Source: a virus
DNA: 30,662 nt
Strand: one strand, 5' to 3'
IMG/VR virus record: IMGVR_UViG_3300017755_000052
Location: 1-30,662 of that record
Shown: piece by piece, positions 23,592 to 30,662 of the stretch
Layout of the letters: each line of letters opens with the position of its first letter
Position numbering within the stretch: position 1 is the first letter of the stretch
Made by a program: the position numbers and the translations under genes
The notes under the pieces: generated by a model
What the model saw: the letters and a program-made list of their open reading frames with translations, nothing else
The model's database searches: none
Told to the model about the DNA's origin: nothing

Positions 23592-25121
23592 TTAAGCTCC
23601 TTTAAACAATACAAAATTGTTTGCAGCTTGAGTTACTAAACATCTTTCAGATAAGAAACTTACAGTCATCGCATCTAAAGTGTCAGTGTAAGCACCACCT
23701 ACTGAACCAGTAATCCAAGATTTCATTCTTCGATCTTCAGTTTCAGAAGCTCTATATCTTACGTGTAAGAATGGACGTCTAATATTAGATCCTAACATTT
23801 GATCGTATACTGTAGTTGTTCCAGCAGGAACCATTACACCATCGATTTCTTTAGATAATCCTCTAGTAGAAGCATCATTTAAGTATTTCCAATCAGTCTT
23901 ATAGAAGTCATAAGAACCTCTTCTAAAACCTGAAAATCCAAAGTTTAATGCCATGTCACCATCATTGTCAAAAAGACCATAAGAAGCAGCTTGAGTAGAA
24001 GCAAATCCACCATTAACAGCGGCAATCATATCATCAAAATCAAGAGCAGTAGCTCTAGATAAGAATAACATGTTCTCTTCAATAGCACCTTGCTTGTCTA
24101 AGTTTTTAAGGATTTCATCAAAATCACCTAAAGCACCTGAACCAGGAGCAGCAGCTCCAGCAAAACCAGAATATACATTACCTCTTTTTTCTATAGCAGC
24201 AAATAAACCTTCTGTACCTTTAACAAACTGATCATCAGAAGCAGTTGGAAAATCATATTTTACGGTAGAATTAACAATAGTGGCTGGAGTTGATCCATCC
24301 ATGTATTCACCTTCAATCATAGCCATTTCAAGATAATCTTCAAATCTTAATCTAGTTTCAGATTCAGCTTTTAAATACCATAGGTATCCAGAAGTTCCAT
24401 CTTCAGTAGCAACTTCAACCCACCCAATTTGAGCAGCATCAGAACCATTGATTTTAAAATTGTCTTTTATTATAATTGGAGAATTAGCATATTGAGTAAA
24501 AGATGGCTCAATAGAACCTTCCATACCTACAGTACCTTTTCCAAAATCAGAACCGTAAACAAATAAGTTTACATTTTTAGCTCCACCAGAAACAAGTCCA
24601 GCAGAAGCAATTGGAGTACCTCCAACAGTTCCATATATAGATAATTTAAGAACATTCTTTGTAGCGCCAATACCTTGAGCGGCATCACCAATACCTTGAA
24701 CTAAACCTTTTAATGTAACTAATCCAGTAGCATTATCAGATAAAAGAACTGTTTGACCTACTCTTACAGCACCAGTTGTTGAACCTTGATCAGCCATAAT
24801 TATTTCTACAGAAACATTAGTGTCTCCAACTACAGCATCAGTAGCTGTGGCGTTTTTATAAGAAACGTGAAGTCTATTTTGTTCAGACCAAATTACTTGA
24901 TCAGACGTCATAGGCATTTCAGCTCCTACCATTCTCAAGAAACCACCTAAAGTTCGGTTTCCGTATCTTTCTACTTCTGCTTCGTAAAGCTCAGGTAGAT
25001 ATTGTTGTGCGAAGTTCCCACCATCAGTGCTATCAAAAGATAAATAATTATCTCTCAACGCCATTCTTTTTTGTGAAGGAACTAAACTTGCGGGAAAACT
25101 CCCACCTGTTGTAAAACTCAT
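23592..25121 (-). CDS. Major capsid protein (HK97-fold type), 509 aa
   Basis: Assigned from position (directly after the scaffold-like gene and before a terminator), size, and a sequence I associate with major capsid proteins of marine podoviruses: ALRDNYLSFDSTDGGNFAQQ (21-40), NRTLGGFLRMVGAEMPMTSD (55-74), QVIWSEQNRLHVSY, and later LRFEDYLEMAMIEGEYMDG. The C-terminal part contains IRRPFLHVRYRASETEDRRM and ends in SERCLVTQAANNFVLFKGA. The low-lysine C-terminal half and balanced Gly/Ala content differ from the lysine-rich neighbours, as expected for an abundant shell protein. Length is normal for a podovirus capsid protein without a fused domain. The HK97 fold is expected from the phage type and was not read directly from motifs. 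The A-rich leader lacks a Shine-Dalgarno site. Confidence 0.88.
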   Translation of the reverse strand: MSFTTGGSFPASLVPSQKRMALRDNYLSFDSTDGGNFAQQYLPELYEAEVERYGNRTLGGFLRMVGAEMPMTSDQVIWSEQNRLHVSYKNATATDAVVGDTNVSVEIIMADQGSTTGAVRVGQTVLLSDNATGLVTLKGLVQGIGDAAQGIGATKNVLKLSIYGTVGGTPIASAGLVSGGAKNVNLFVYGSDFGKGTVGMEGSIEPSFTQYANSPIIIKDNFKINGSDAAQIGWVEVATEDGTSGYLWYLKAESETRLRFEDYLEMAMIEGEYMDGSTPATIVNSTVKYDFPTASDDQFVKGTEGLFAAIEKRGNVYSGFAGAAAPGSGALGDFDEILKNLDKQGAIEENMLFLSRATALDFDDMIAAVNGGFASTQAASYGLFDNDGDMALNFGFSGFRRGSYDFYKTDWKYLNDASTRGLSKEIDGVMVPAGTTTVYDQMLGSNIRRPFLHVRYRASETEDRRMKSWITGSVGGAYTDTLDAMTVSFLSERCLVTQAANNFVLFKGA

Positions 25122-25143
25122 GTTTTTTAATTTTTAGTTGTTG

Positions 25144-26298
25144 TTATTTTTTACTTTTAAATTTCAACTTAGAACTATCAACACCATTAACTGCTTTTAC
25201 TTTTAATCCTCCTATAAAAACATCTCCATTAGCTTGTGGCCTAGGATCTTGATTTATATTTTTAGATTTAGCCATCATATCTTTAACTGCGTCGGCTTTA
25301 CCTTGCTCGTAGAAGTGATTAGCTATTGTATCGGCATTATCAGCGGCATAAATAGCTTTGTGATAACCTACAGTATCAATAACTTCTCCCTTATCATTTA
25401 AGAACTTCTTAACGAATGTGTTTAAGTTTGACTGCTTTTCAACTACATCATTTGTATTACCAACGTTATATCTAAATTTCTTTTCACCTAAATTAAACTC
25501 AAAACCTTTGAATTCATTAGCGAATAACTCATTAGTTGAACGTTGAAAATTATTATGATGCTGCTCTGCTATTTGTTGTTCTTTGTTGTATCTATTGAAA
25601 AAATCCATAGCCTTTTGTTGTTCCTGAGTAGCGCCCGGTCTCAACTTGATCTCGTCGTAATATTTACTCTTTGTTTCTTCCAAAAAGCTTTTGGCTTTTG
25701 CAATTTCTTCTTTTAAAGCAAGTTTTTTCTTTTTTATATCTCGCTCTTCTTCCACTTCCTCATCCCAAGTAAAATTGTCTTCCATTATGAAATCAATTTC
25801 TTCTTTTTCTAAGTGTGGTTTAGTATTTTTATAGTATTCTACAAGTAATGTTTCTGGAGATACATTAGAGTAGTCTGTGTTTAATCTAACGTAGTCTTCT
25901 ACATTCCCACCAGTTTCCTCCATGAAAGAAACAAGTTTTTCAATGTTCTCTGGTAACTTCTTGCCTAATACTTTTTCATCTTTTACAGCTTCTTTTAACT
26001 CGCTGTTTATTTTTTTAGTTTCTTCTATTACTTCTACTATAGGTGAATCTATTTTTTCATCAATTTTAATAGCGTCATCTTTAACAACTTCATCTTTAAT
26101 CTCTTCTATTGCGACTGCAGTTTCTGGTTGTTTTTCTTCAGTTAAATCTTCTTTTAACTCTACTTTAGTAATTTCTTCTTTATCTTTATTTTTACCTAAA
26201 TCAACTTTTATAGTTTCTTCAACTTTTTTATTTGTTAATTTTCTTGGCTTTTTTATTTTAAGAGGTGCCTTCTCTTTATCTTGAACTGTTTCTGACAT
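25144..26298 (-). CDS. Scaffold-like head assembly protein, 384 aa
   Basis: The N-terminal third is almost only Lys, Glu, Asp, Val, Thr and Ile (KAPLKIKKPRKLTNKKVEE, then many EEIK-type repeats), predicted disordered to helical. A helical part follows around YYKNTKPHLEKEEIDFIMED and KKLALKEEIAKAKSFLEETK. Then come NEFKGFEFNLGEKKFRYNV and ANHFYEQGKADAVKDMMAKS, and the protein ends in a basic tail (GGLKVKAVNG, then SSKLKFKSKK). High charge, helical middle, basic C-terminus and a place between portal and capsid are the marks of phage scaffolding proteins, which guide shell assembly through a basic C-terminal contact and then leave. No protease domain or serine-protease triad was seen. It starts at an AATAT-repeat leader. 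Confidence 0.78.
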   Translation of the reverse strand: MSETVQDKEKAPLKIKKPRKLTNKKVEETIKVDLGKNKDKEEITKVELKEDLTEEKQPETAVAIEEIKDEVVKDDAIKIDEKIDSPIVEVIEETKKINSELKEAVKDEKVLGKKLPENIEKLVSFMEETGGNVEDYVRLNTDYSNVSPETLLVEYYKNTKPHLEKEEIDFIMEDNFTWDEEVEEERDIKKKKLALKEEIAKAKSFLEETKSKYYDEIKLRPGATQEQQKAMDFFNRYNKEQQIAEQHHNNFQRSTNELFANEFKGFEFNLGEKKFRYNVGNTNDVVEKQSNLNTFVKKFLNDKGEVIDTVGYHKAIYAADNADTIANHFYEQGKADAVKDMMAKSKNINQDPRPQANGDVFIGGLKVKAVNGVDSSKLKFKSKK

Positions 26299-26317
26299 AA
26301 TATAATATAATAATTAA
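26299..26317 (-). promoter_or_regulatory. AATAT-repeat leader in front of the scaffold-like gene
   Basis: Plus-strand sequence next to the start codon is two AATAT pentamers plus AATAATTAA, identical to the leader of the 254-residue gene except for one fewer pentamer. It lies in the 26-base gap behind the portal gene. There is no Shine-Dalgarno sequence. A shared translation or transcription start element is the simplest reading. Confidence 0.5.
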
Positions 26318-26324
26318 TAAAAAT

Positions 26325-28754
26325 TTATTCAGGCATTAATTGACCTGGGTTTTGTAAACTATTCATATCCATATTTGTTAAATCTTCTTTAGACTCAAAA
26401 TCTATGGGTAGTAAATCGTTTTTTCTTTGTGAAATCATTTCACTTTGTTGGGTTGCTTGGATTTTTGTTCTTTTATCTTTTCTATCTTCTATTTCATTTT
26501 CTTTTTGAGACATTTGACTTATATCCATTTGTTTTAACTGAATATCAAATCCATATTTCATTTGAAGAATCTCTTTATCTATCTGCCCTTGTTGTTGCAT
26601 TTCGCTTATTTCAAATTGAGATTTAGCTTGCTCTATTTGCACTGTTGTCTCTGCTAGAGCTTGCTGTTTTTGCATTTCAGCTAATGTTGCTTGTTCCGCG
26701 GCTTGAGCATTTGCTTGAGCTTGAGCTTGTATATTAGCTTGCTGTCTACTTTGGTCATCAGCTTGCTTACGCTTTCTTCTTTCTTTAAGCATTTGATTAG
26801 CAAGTTTAATATTACTAACCTCCCTAAGATCTATAGCATCTTCTAAGTTTATAGCTTGAGTTTTTAAAGCAATTTGAATATTCTGTTCTAGCATTGCTTT
26901 TTCCTCTTCATCAGGCATTAAATTTAAAAATATACCAAAATCGTGTATATTTAAATCTGACAACTCATCTAATGTTGACACATTATATCTTGATATACTA
27001 TTTTCTAAAGCTGTTCTAGTAAAAGGAAATTCTAATGAATCTGATATTCTTAATGCTATATTCTCACATGTTCTTGATGTTAAATACAACATAGCTTGAA
27101 GCAAGTGTCTAGTTGCCGTATTAGAATTAGCCGCTGCTAATTTTTGTAAACCGACTAATGCGTTTTTATCTGGAGTACCGCCGTCTCTAGCTTCGTTTAA
27201 TCCAGTTACATCTCTTATCATTTGTAGATAATATTGATAAGTTTGTATTAGTGATTGTATTTTAGCACCACCAGATCCAGTCTGTAACTCTTGTATTGGA
27301 ACTTTACCTCTATTAGGATCACCATCTTGAGTTAAACTTCTACCAACAACAGAACCTGTTTGAAAATACATATTTAAAGCTTCTGCTGGATTATAATTAG
27401 TTCCATTACCTAAATCAACCTCTGCTAAACCATCCATATCTAAGAATACACCATCTGGAACTACTCTAGACAATACTTGTTGTATCTTAAGGTGAGTTAA
27501 CTGAATCATATCAGCAAAACCAGTTATTCTATTAACTAATGAATCTATACGTCCTTTATACATTCTAGGAGCACATATATTATAATTCATTTTTACTCTA
27601 GTAGTATCTGCAGTTGGCCTAGTCATATGTTCGGCTAAGCCCCATTTCAACATCATAGGGTGACCTAGTATTTTAACTCCACTGTATAAAGTTTCTATAG
27701 TTCTAGAAACCCTTTCAAAACCATCATTTGGTGGCGGCGTAAAAGTATCAGGCTTTTCTAAAGCTTTTTCTAAACCATTAGCAGTTTGTTTAATTTTAAA
27801 AACTTGATCTGAATAAGTTTTATATTCAAAATAAACTACTTGTACTGTTTGTGAGTCGTTTCTACCACTCCAATTTCTTAAATATTCAGAATTTCCAGGA
27901 TATTTTTGAATCCTAATCATTTCTTCTTCTGTTATATTTGGAAATTGCATTTTTAAGTCAGGTAAACTAACTGACTTTACTTCACCAACGTAATAAAGAT
28001 CTTCAAAATTAGGATCTTCAGTATATGAATAAACCAAAGAAGCTGGATCTACGTAATCCACAACAACACCTTCCGCCCTGTTCCAGTTTGTTTTAACAGC
28101 GCCAATTCCTAAAATAGTTAAATCTTCACAAAACCTACGCTTAACTAGCTCAAACTTATTTCTATTTAATACGTCATTTATAACTTCTTCTTCAGCTATT
28201 TCTACTGATTGCTTATAATCTAATTGTAAATGAAGTTTAATTTCTTCTTCTGACTCTAGTTGAAGTCTTTTGTATTGTGGTGACCTTAAATCCATTCCAG
28301 TTGCTTGCTGAATTTGCTGCATTAGTTCTTGTTCTTGAACGTCTCTAAGAAGTTCTTCAGCATATTTAGTTCTTTTTTTAGTAGAAAAAGGATCAACAGC
28401 AAAAGCTTTTATTTCATAATTTCTTTGAGACATACCATTTACAACTATATCTACAAATTTAGGTATTACAGGAACTGGCTTCCAGTCTAAGTTTAAATAA
28501 GATAAATCTCCATTTATAGCTAATTCATCTTTGTATTTTTGAACATTTTGTTCACCTCTAGCGTATAATCTTAAATTATGATAATTAGTATAATTAGTAG
28601 CATTACCGCCTAGCCCACCGCCTCCGTAATTTCTAAACCACTCTCCTTCTATAGCTCTACCCACAGCAAGACCATATTCTAAAGTAGCTTTTTCTGCATC
28701 AGGTACAACTTGATCTGGAAATGAACTATTGTTATTATAAGAAATCTGATTCAT
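26325..28754 (-). CDS. Portal protein, 809 aa
   Basis: The portal forms the dodecameric ring through which TerL packs DNA. The assignment rests on the gene being 4 bases after terL, its length (about 800 residues, as in crAss-like and marine podoviruses) and recognisable blocks: WKPVPVIPKFVDIVVNGMSQ (91-110), IAEEEVINDVLNRNKFELVK, a middle part with GIGAVKTNW, VDPASLVYSYTEDPNFED, and the stem/clip helices with IRDVTGLNEARDGGTPDKN. From about residue 670 the chain becomes a Gln/Ala-rich coiled coil (QANIQAQAQANAQAAEQATL and beyond), then charged, ending in PGQLMPE. Such a C-terminal helix would be the barrel that reaches into the head. The codons of the Gln/Ala part are locally repetitive. The leader is A/T only. 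Confidence 0.87.
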   Translation of the reverse strand: MNQISYNNNSSFPDQVVPDAEKATLEYGLAVGRAIEGEWFRNYGGGGLGGNATNYTNYHNLRLYARGEQNVQKYKDELAINGDLSYLNLDWKPVPVIPKFVDIVVNGMSQRNYEIKAFAVDPFSTKKRTKYAEELLRDVQEQELMQQIQQATGMDLRSPQYKRLQLESEEEIKLHLQLDYKQSVEIAEEEVINDVLNRNKFELVKRRFCEDLTILGIGAVKTNWNRAEGVVVDYVDPASLVYSYTEDPNFEDLYYVGEVKSVSLPDLKMQFPNITEEEMIRIQKYPGNSEYLRNWSGRNDSQTVQVVYFEYKTYSDQVFKIKQTANGLEKALEKPDTFTPPPNDGFERVSRTIETLYSGVKILGHPMMLKWGLAEHMTRPTADTTRVKMNYNICAPRMYKGRIDSLVNRITGFADMIQLTHLKIQQVLSRVVPDGVFLDMDGLAEVDLGNGTNYNPAEALNMYFQTGSVVGRSLTQDGDPNRGKVPIQELQTGSGGAKIQSLIQTYQYYLQMIRDVTGLNEARDGGTPDKNALVGLQKLAAANSNTATRHLLQAMLYLTSRTCENIALRISDSLEFPFTRTALENSISRYNVSTLDELSDLNIHDFGIFLNLMPDEEEKAMLEQNIQIALKTQAINLEDAIDLREVSNIKLANQMLKERRKRKQADDQSRQQANIQAQAQANAQAAEQATLAEMQKQQALAETTVQIEQAKSQFEISEMQQQGQIDKEILQMKYGFDIQLKQMDISQMSQKENEIEDRKDKRTKIQATQQSEMISQRKNDLLPIDFESKEDLTNMDMNSLQNPGQLMPE

Positions 28755-28758
28755 TTAT

Positions 28759-30662
28759 TTATTTTATTATTTTTGAAATTACCCCATCATTTTGATATTT
28801 TTTAATACCTAATTTTATAGGTTGATATTTTTTTTCAGGATTTGGTCTATATCTGTTCTTGTTACAAGCCATTATAGCTAAACCAGAGCTTATAGAAGCA
28901 TCATGCTTAGTTCTATTGTTTATATTAAAAACAGCCCAATCTTCTAATGTCTTTTGATGGTACATATCACCTTGTCCAGTTTCTGTAAAACCTATATACT
29001 CTTCTATATAAGACTCTATTGCCGCTGCGTGAGCTTGCTTAATGTCTTCACTTGAATTAGGTATTCCACCAATTTCTTTTTCTGTTACAGATAGTTTGTT
29101 CCAAATTTTATCAGGACGATTTATTGAGAACCCTCTATAACCTCTGCGTTTAAAATAGTATAACAATCTTGGTTTGTTGTTTTCAGCTAGTATTGGCATA
29201 CCATAAAATACACAAGCCATTAAAACGTCTTCAAAGAATATTTCAGCTGTTTGTGGCCTTGATATGTATTCCAAAAAGAAATGATTAGGTGGTGCGTCTT
29301 CCATAGAAAACTTAGTTAGCCCATGTAGTGATCCATTAGATCCTTTACCGTCTACTGTTCCTGATATGTCATAACTATCACACCCAAATGCGCCTATATG
29401 TTCGTTACCAGGATATTTGCCTCCGTTTTTATTAATTATTTTATTCTGTATATTAACAGGCGGAACCCAACTAATTTTAAATCTACCATCTTTATTAGGA
29501 GAGAATATAACTCTACTATCTTTTATACCATTTTGCCACATAAAGCTACCTGTAGTAACAGCAGCTATATTATTAGAATCTAAATTATAATCTATTTGCT
29601 GATATATTTTTGTTAGATTAAATAAACTTTGCTTAGCTTCGTCCCTAAATGCATGCATTTCAGTTCTTGGAAACTGTCTATAATATTCGTTTAAACTGTC
29701 TTGGTCGTTTTTTAAACCTTCAACCTCGTTTTCCCAGTGTTCAATAACGCCTGTTGTAATTTCAAAACCGTCGACTCCTTTGACTGTATTTTCTTTTCTA
29801 ACGAAAACAGGTGATCCGTAAGAATCCATGAATCCTTCGTAGTTCCACTCCATAGGGATGAACATAGAATAGAGTCCAGAAGAAGTTTGTCCGTTTCGAT
29901 TTCTTTTTGTAACGTCTGAATTATAGTATAACTTTTTGAAGTTGTTTCCACCTTTATCTAATGCGTTTGAAGTTGAGCCCATCATACACTTGCCTACGAT
30001 TCTTGATCCTAGTCTTAGTGTTGTTTTTGTGACTCGCCAGTTGTTTAATATGTTGTCCGGTCTTTCCCATTTTCCGCTTTCGTCGTGTGCTAATAATTTT
30101 AATTTCTCACCATCGTAAGAGTTATCGCCAGTGTTTTTCCAGTCAATAGTTGTGTCAAGTCCATCTAGTTCTCTTAGTTGCTCATTACTCTCAAGCTTTC
30201 TTCTAGTAAGTTTTGAAGCCGGAACCCTATACGCCAGTTCTGTCTTAGGACGATCCATACCGTCTTGGATCGGTTTGAAGAAAAACGGATAGTTAACGGA
30301 TATTGGTACAACCTTGTCTGTGAACATTTTTTTAGCATCTGCTCCAGATTTAGATAGTATACCGAATCTGGCGTCACTTGATATCGTTGCTTGGTTAACA
30401 AGCTCTGCTGAGGACATAAATGAAAATCCAGACCTTCTGTTTTTAAGGTAGCACATCCCGTAACATCTGTTATCTGCTTTACACGCTTCCCAAAATATAA
30501 AGAATAATCTATTTGCTTCTCTGTAATCTGGTGCCCCAACGTCGATCTTTGACCATTGTAAGTACATGTAATGAGTGCCAGTAATATAAGTAGGCTTGTC
30601 CTTGTTATAGAACCAATGACCCTCATCGCGTCTTTTAAACTCTTCATCTATATATGGTTCCC
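28759..30662 (-). CDS. terL: Terminase large subunit TerL (5' partial)
   Basis: This is the ATP-driven packaging motor with a C-terminal nuclease. The frame stays open from the ATG at 30565-30567 to the right edge of the window, adding about 31 residues (EPYIDEEFKRR..., then GHWFYNKDKPTYITGTHY). That text is typical of TerL N-termini, so the ATG is internal and the gene is cut by the edge. Counting from that Met: a non-classical Walker A, YLKNRRSGFSF (40-50, K-x-R-R-x-G-x-S type); Walker B LKLLAHDE (156-163, D162/E163); coupling motif GSTSNAL (197-203). The nuclease part shows FGCDSYDISG, ILAENNKPRLLYYF and TKHDASISSGLAIM, giving the Asp/Glu/Asp metal ligands of an RNase H fold. The type resembles TerL of crAss-like and marine podoviruses. 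A+T content is lower than in neighbours. Confidence 0.92.
   Translation of the reverse strand, partial: EPYIDEEFKRRDEGHWFYNKDKPTYITGTHYMYLQWSKIDVGAPDYREANRLFFIFWEACKADNRCYGMCYLKNRRSGFSFMSSAELVNQATISSDARFGILSKSGADAKKMFTDKVVPISVNYPFFFKPIQDGMDRPKTELAYRVPASKLTRRKLESNEQLRELDGLDTTIDWKNTGDNSYDGEKLKLLAHDESGKWERPDNILNNWRVTKTTLRLGSRIVGKCMMGSTSNALDKGGNNFKKLYYNSDVTKRNRNGQTSSGLYSMFIPMEWNYEGFMDSYGSPVFVRKENTVKGVDGFEITTGVIEHWENEVEGLKNDQDSLNEYYRQFPRTEMHAFRDEAKQSLFNLTKIYQQIDYNLDSNNIAAVTTGSFMWQNGIKDSRVIFSPNKDGRFKISWVPPVNIQNKIINKNGGKYPGNEHIGAFGCDSYDISGTVDGKGSNGSLHGLTKFSMEDAPPNHFFLEYISRPQTAEIFFEDVLMACVFYGMPILAENNKPRLLYYFKRRGYRGFSINRPDKIWNKLSVTEKEIGGIPNSSEDIKQAHAAAIESYIEEYIGFTETGQGDMYHQKTLEDWAVFNINNRTKHDASISSGLAIMACNKNRYRPNPEKKYQPIKLGIKKYQNDGVISKIIK

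Noticed and set aside
26640-26770. Repetitive GCTTGAGC-type DNA in the portal gene as a possible DNA repeat or origin
   Set aside because: It is explained by the alternating Gln/Ala codons of the portal's C-terminal coiled coil.
30174-30647. A 157-codon minus-strand frame whose start resembles a lipoprotein signal peptide (LLILLALITC)
   Set aside because: It lies wholly inside terL in another frame; the terL frame carries conserved motifs over the same bases, so this is a shadow frame.
378-30662. Alternative genetic code with TAG read as an amino acid
   Set aside because: No gene here ends in TAG, which suggested recoding as in some crAss-like phages. However, all genes are full length under the standard code, so no in-frame TAG is being read through; AT bias towards TAA explains the pattern.
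1-30662. tRNA genes, CRISPR arrays, transposons, integrase or attachment sites
   Set aside because: Looked for on both strands; no cloverleaf-compatible segment, regularly spaced repeat, transposase motif or integrase motif was seen, and spacers between genes are too short to hold them.

Overview
The window reads as the virion-structure arm of a tailed double-stranded DNA phage, most likely a podovirus. The DNA is AT-rich: the 60-base lines I counted by hand run from about 27 to 45 percent G+C, with most outside terL near 27 to 33. One tightly packed set of genes on the minus strand fills about 97 percent of the window, read from right to left. No tape-measure, sheath or baseplate gene is visible, whereas a portal, two connector-type proteins, very large beta-rich tail proteins and three putative ejection proteins are, and that is the podovirus pattern. 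Almost no start codon has a Shine-Dalgarno sequence; A/T-only leaders are used instead. This, with the resemblance of several proteins to families I know from marine viromes and from crAss-like phages, suggests a marine Bacteroidota (Flavobacteriia-type) host. That host call is an inference and phylogeny could overturn it.

Minus-strand layout in transcription order: terL (truncated by the right edge), portal, scaffold-like protein, major capsid protein, hairpin terminator, two small beta-rich proteins, UUCG-loop terminator, a lone conserved protein, another strong terminator, ring or adaptor protein, second connector, a 1595-residue tail hub or muzzle protein, a 611-residue tail protein, a gp14-like protein ending in an S74 self-cleaving chaperone, a 625-residue gp15-position protein, and a 3123-residue giant protein in the gp16 position. 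The operon ends at a bidirectional terminator. Beyond it, at the left edge, a convergent plus-strand unit holds the end of one gene, a 53-residue two-helix membrane protein and a possible 15-residue four-cysteine peptide.

The gene products fit one assembly pathway. TerL pumps DNA through the portal into a shell built from the capsid protein on the scaffold. The ring and connector proteins and the muzzle proteins close the vertex and form the short tail. The last three proteins are probably carried inside the head and ejected ahead of the DNA. The giant protein has a zinc-metallopeptidase HExGH motif, a HAD-phosphatase-like domain, glycine-rich hydrophobic segments and a hexad-repeat basic tail, so it looks like a polyvalent ejected effector and is the most notable item here. 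No tRNA, CRISPR array, transposon, integrase, replication gene, identifiable lysis cassette or conventional tail fibre was seen. No gene-free stretch exceeds 300 bases.
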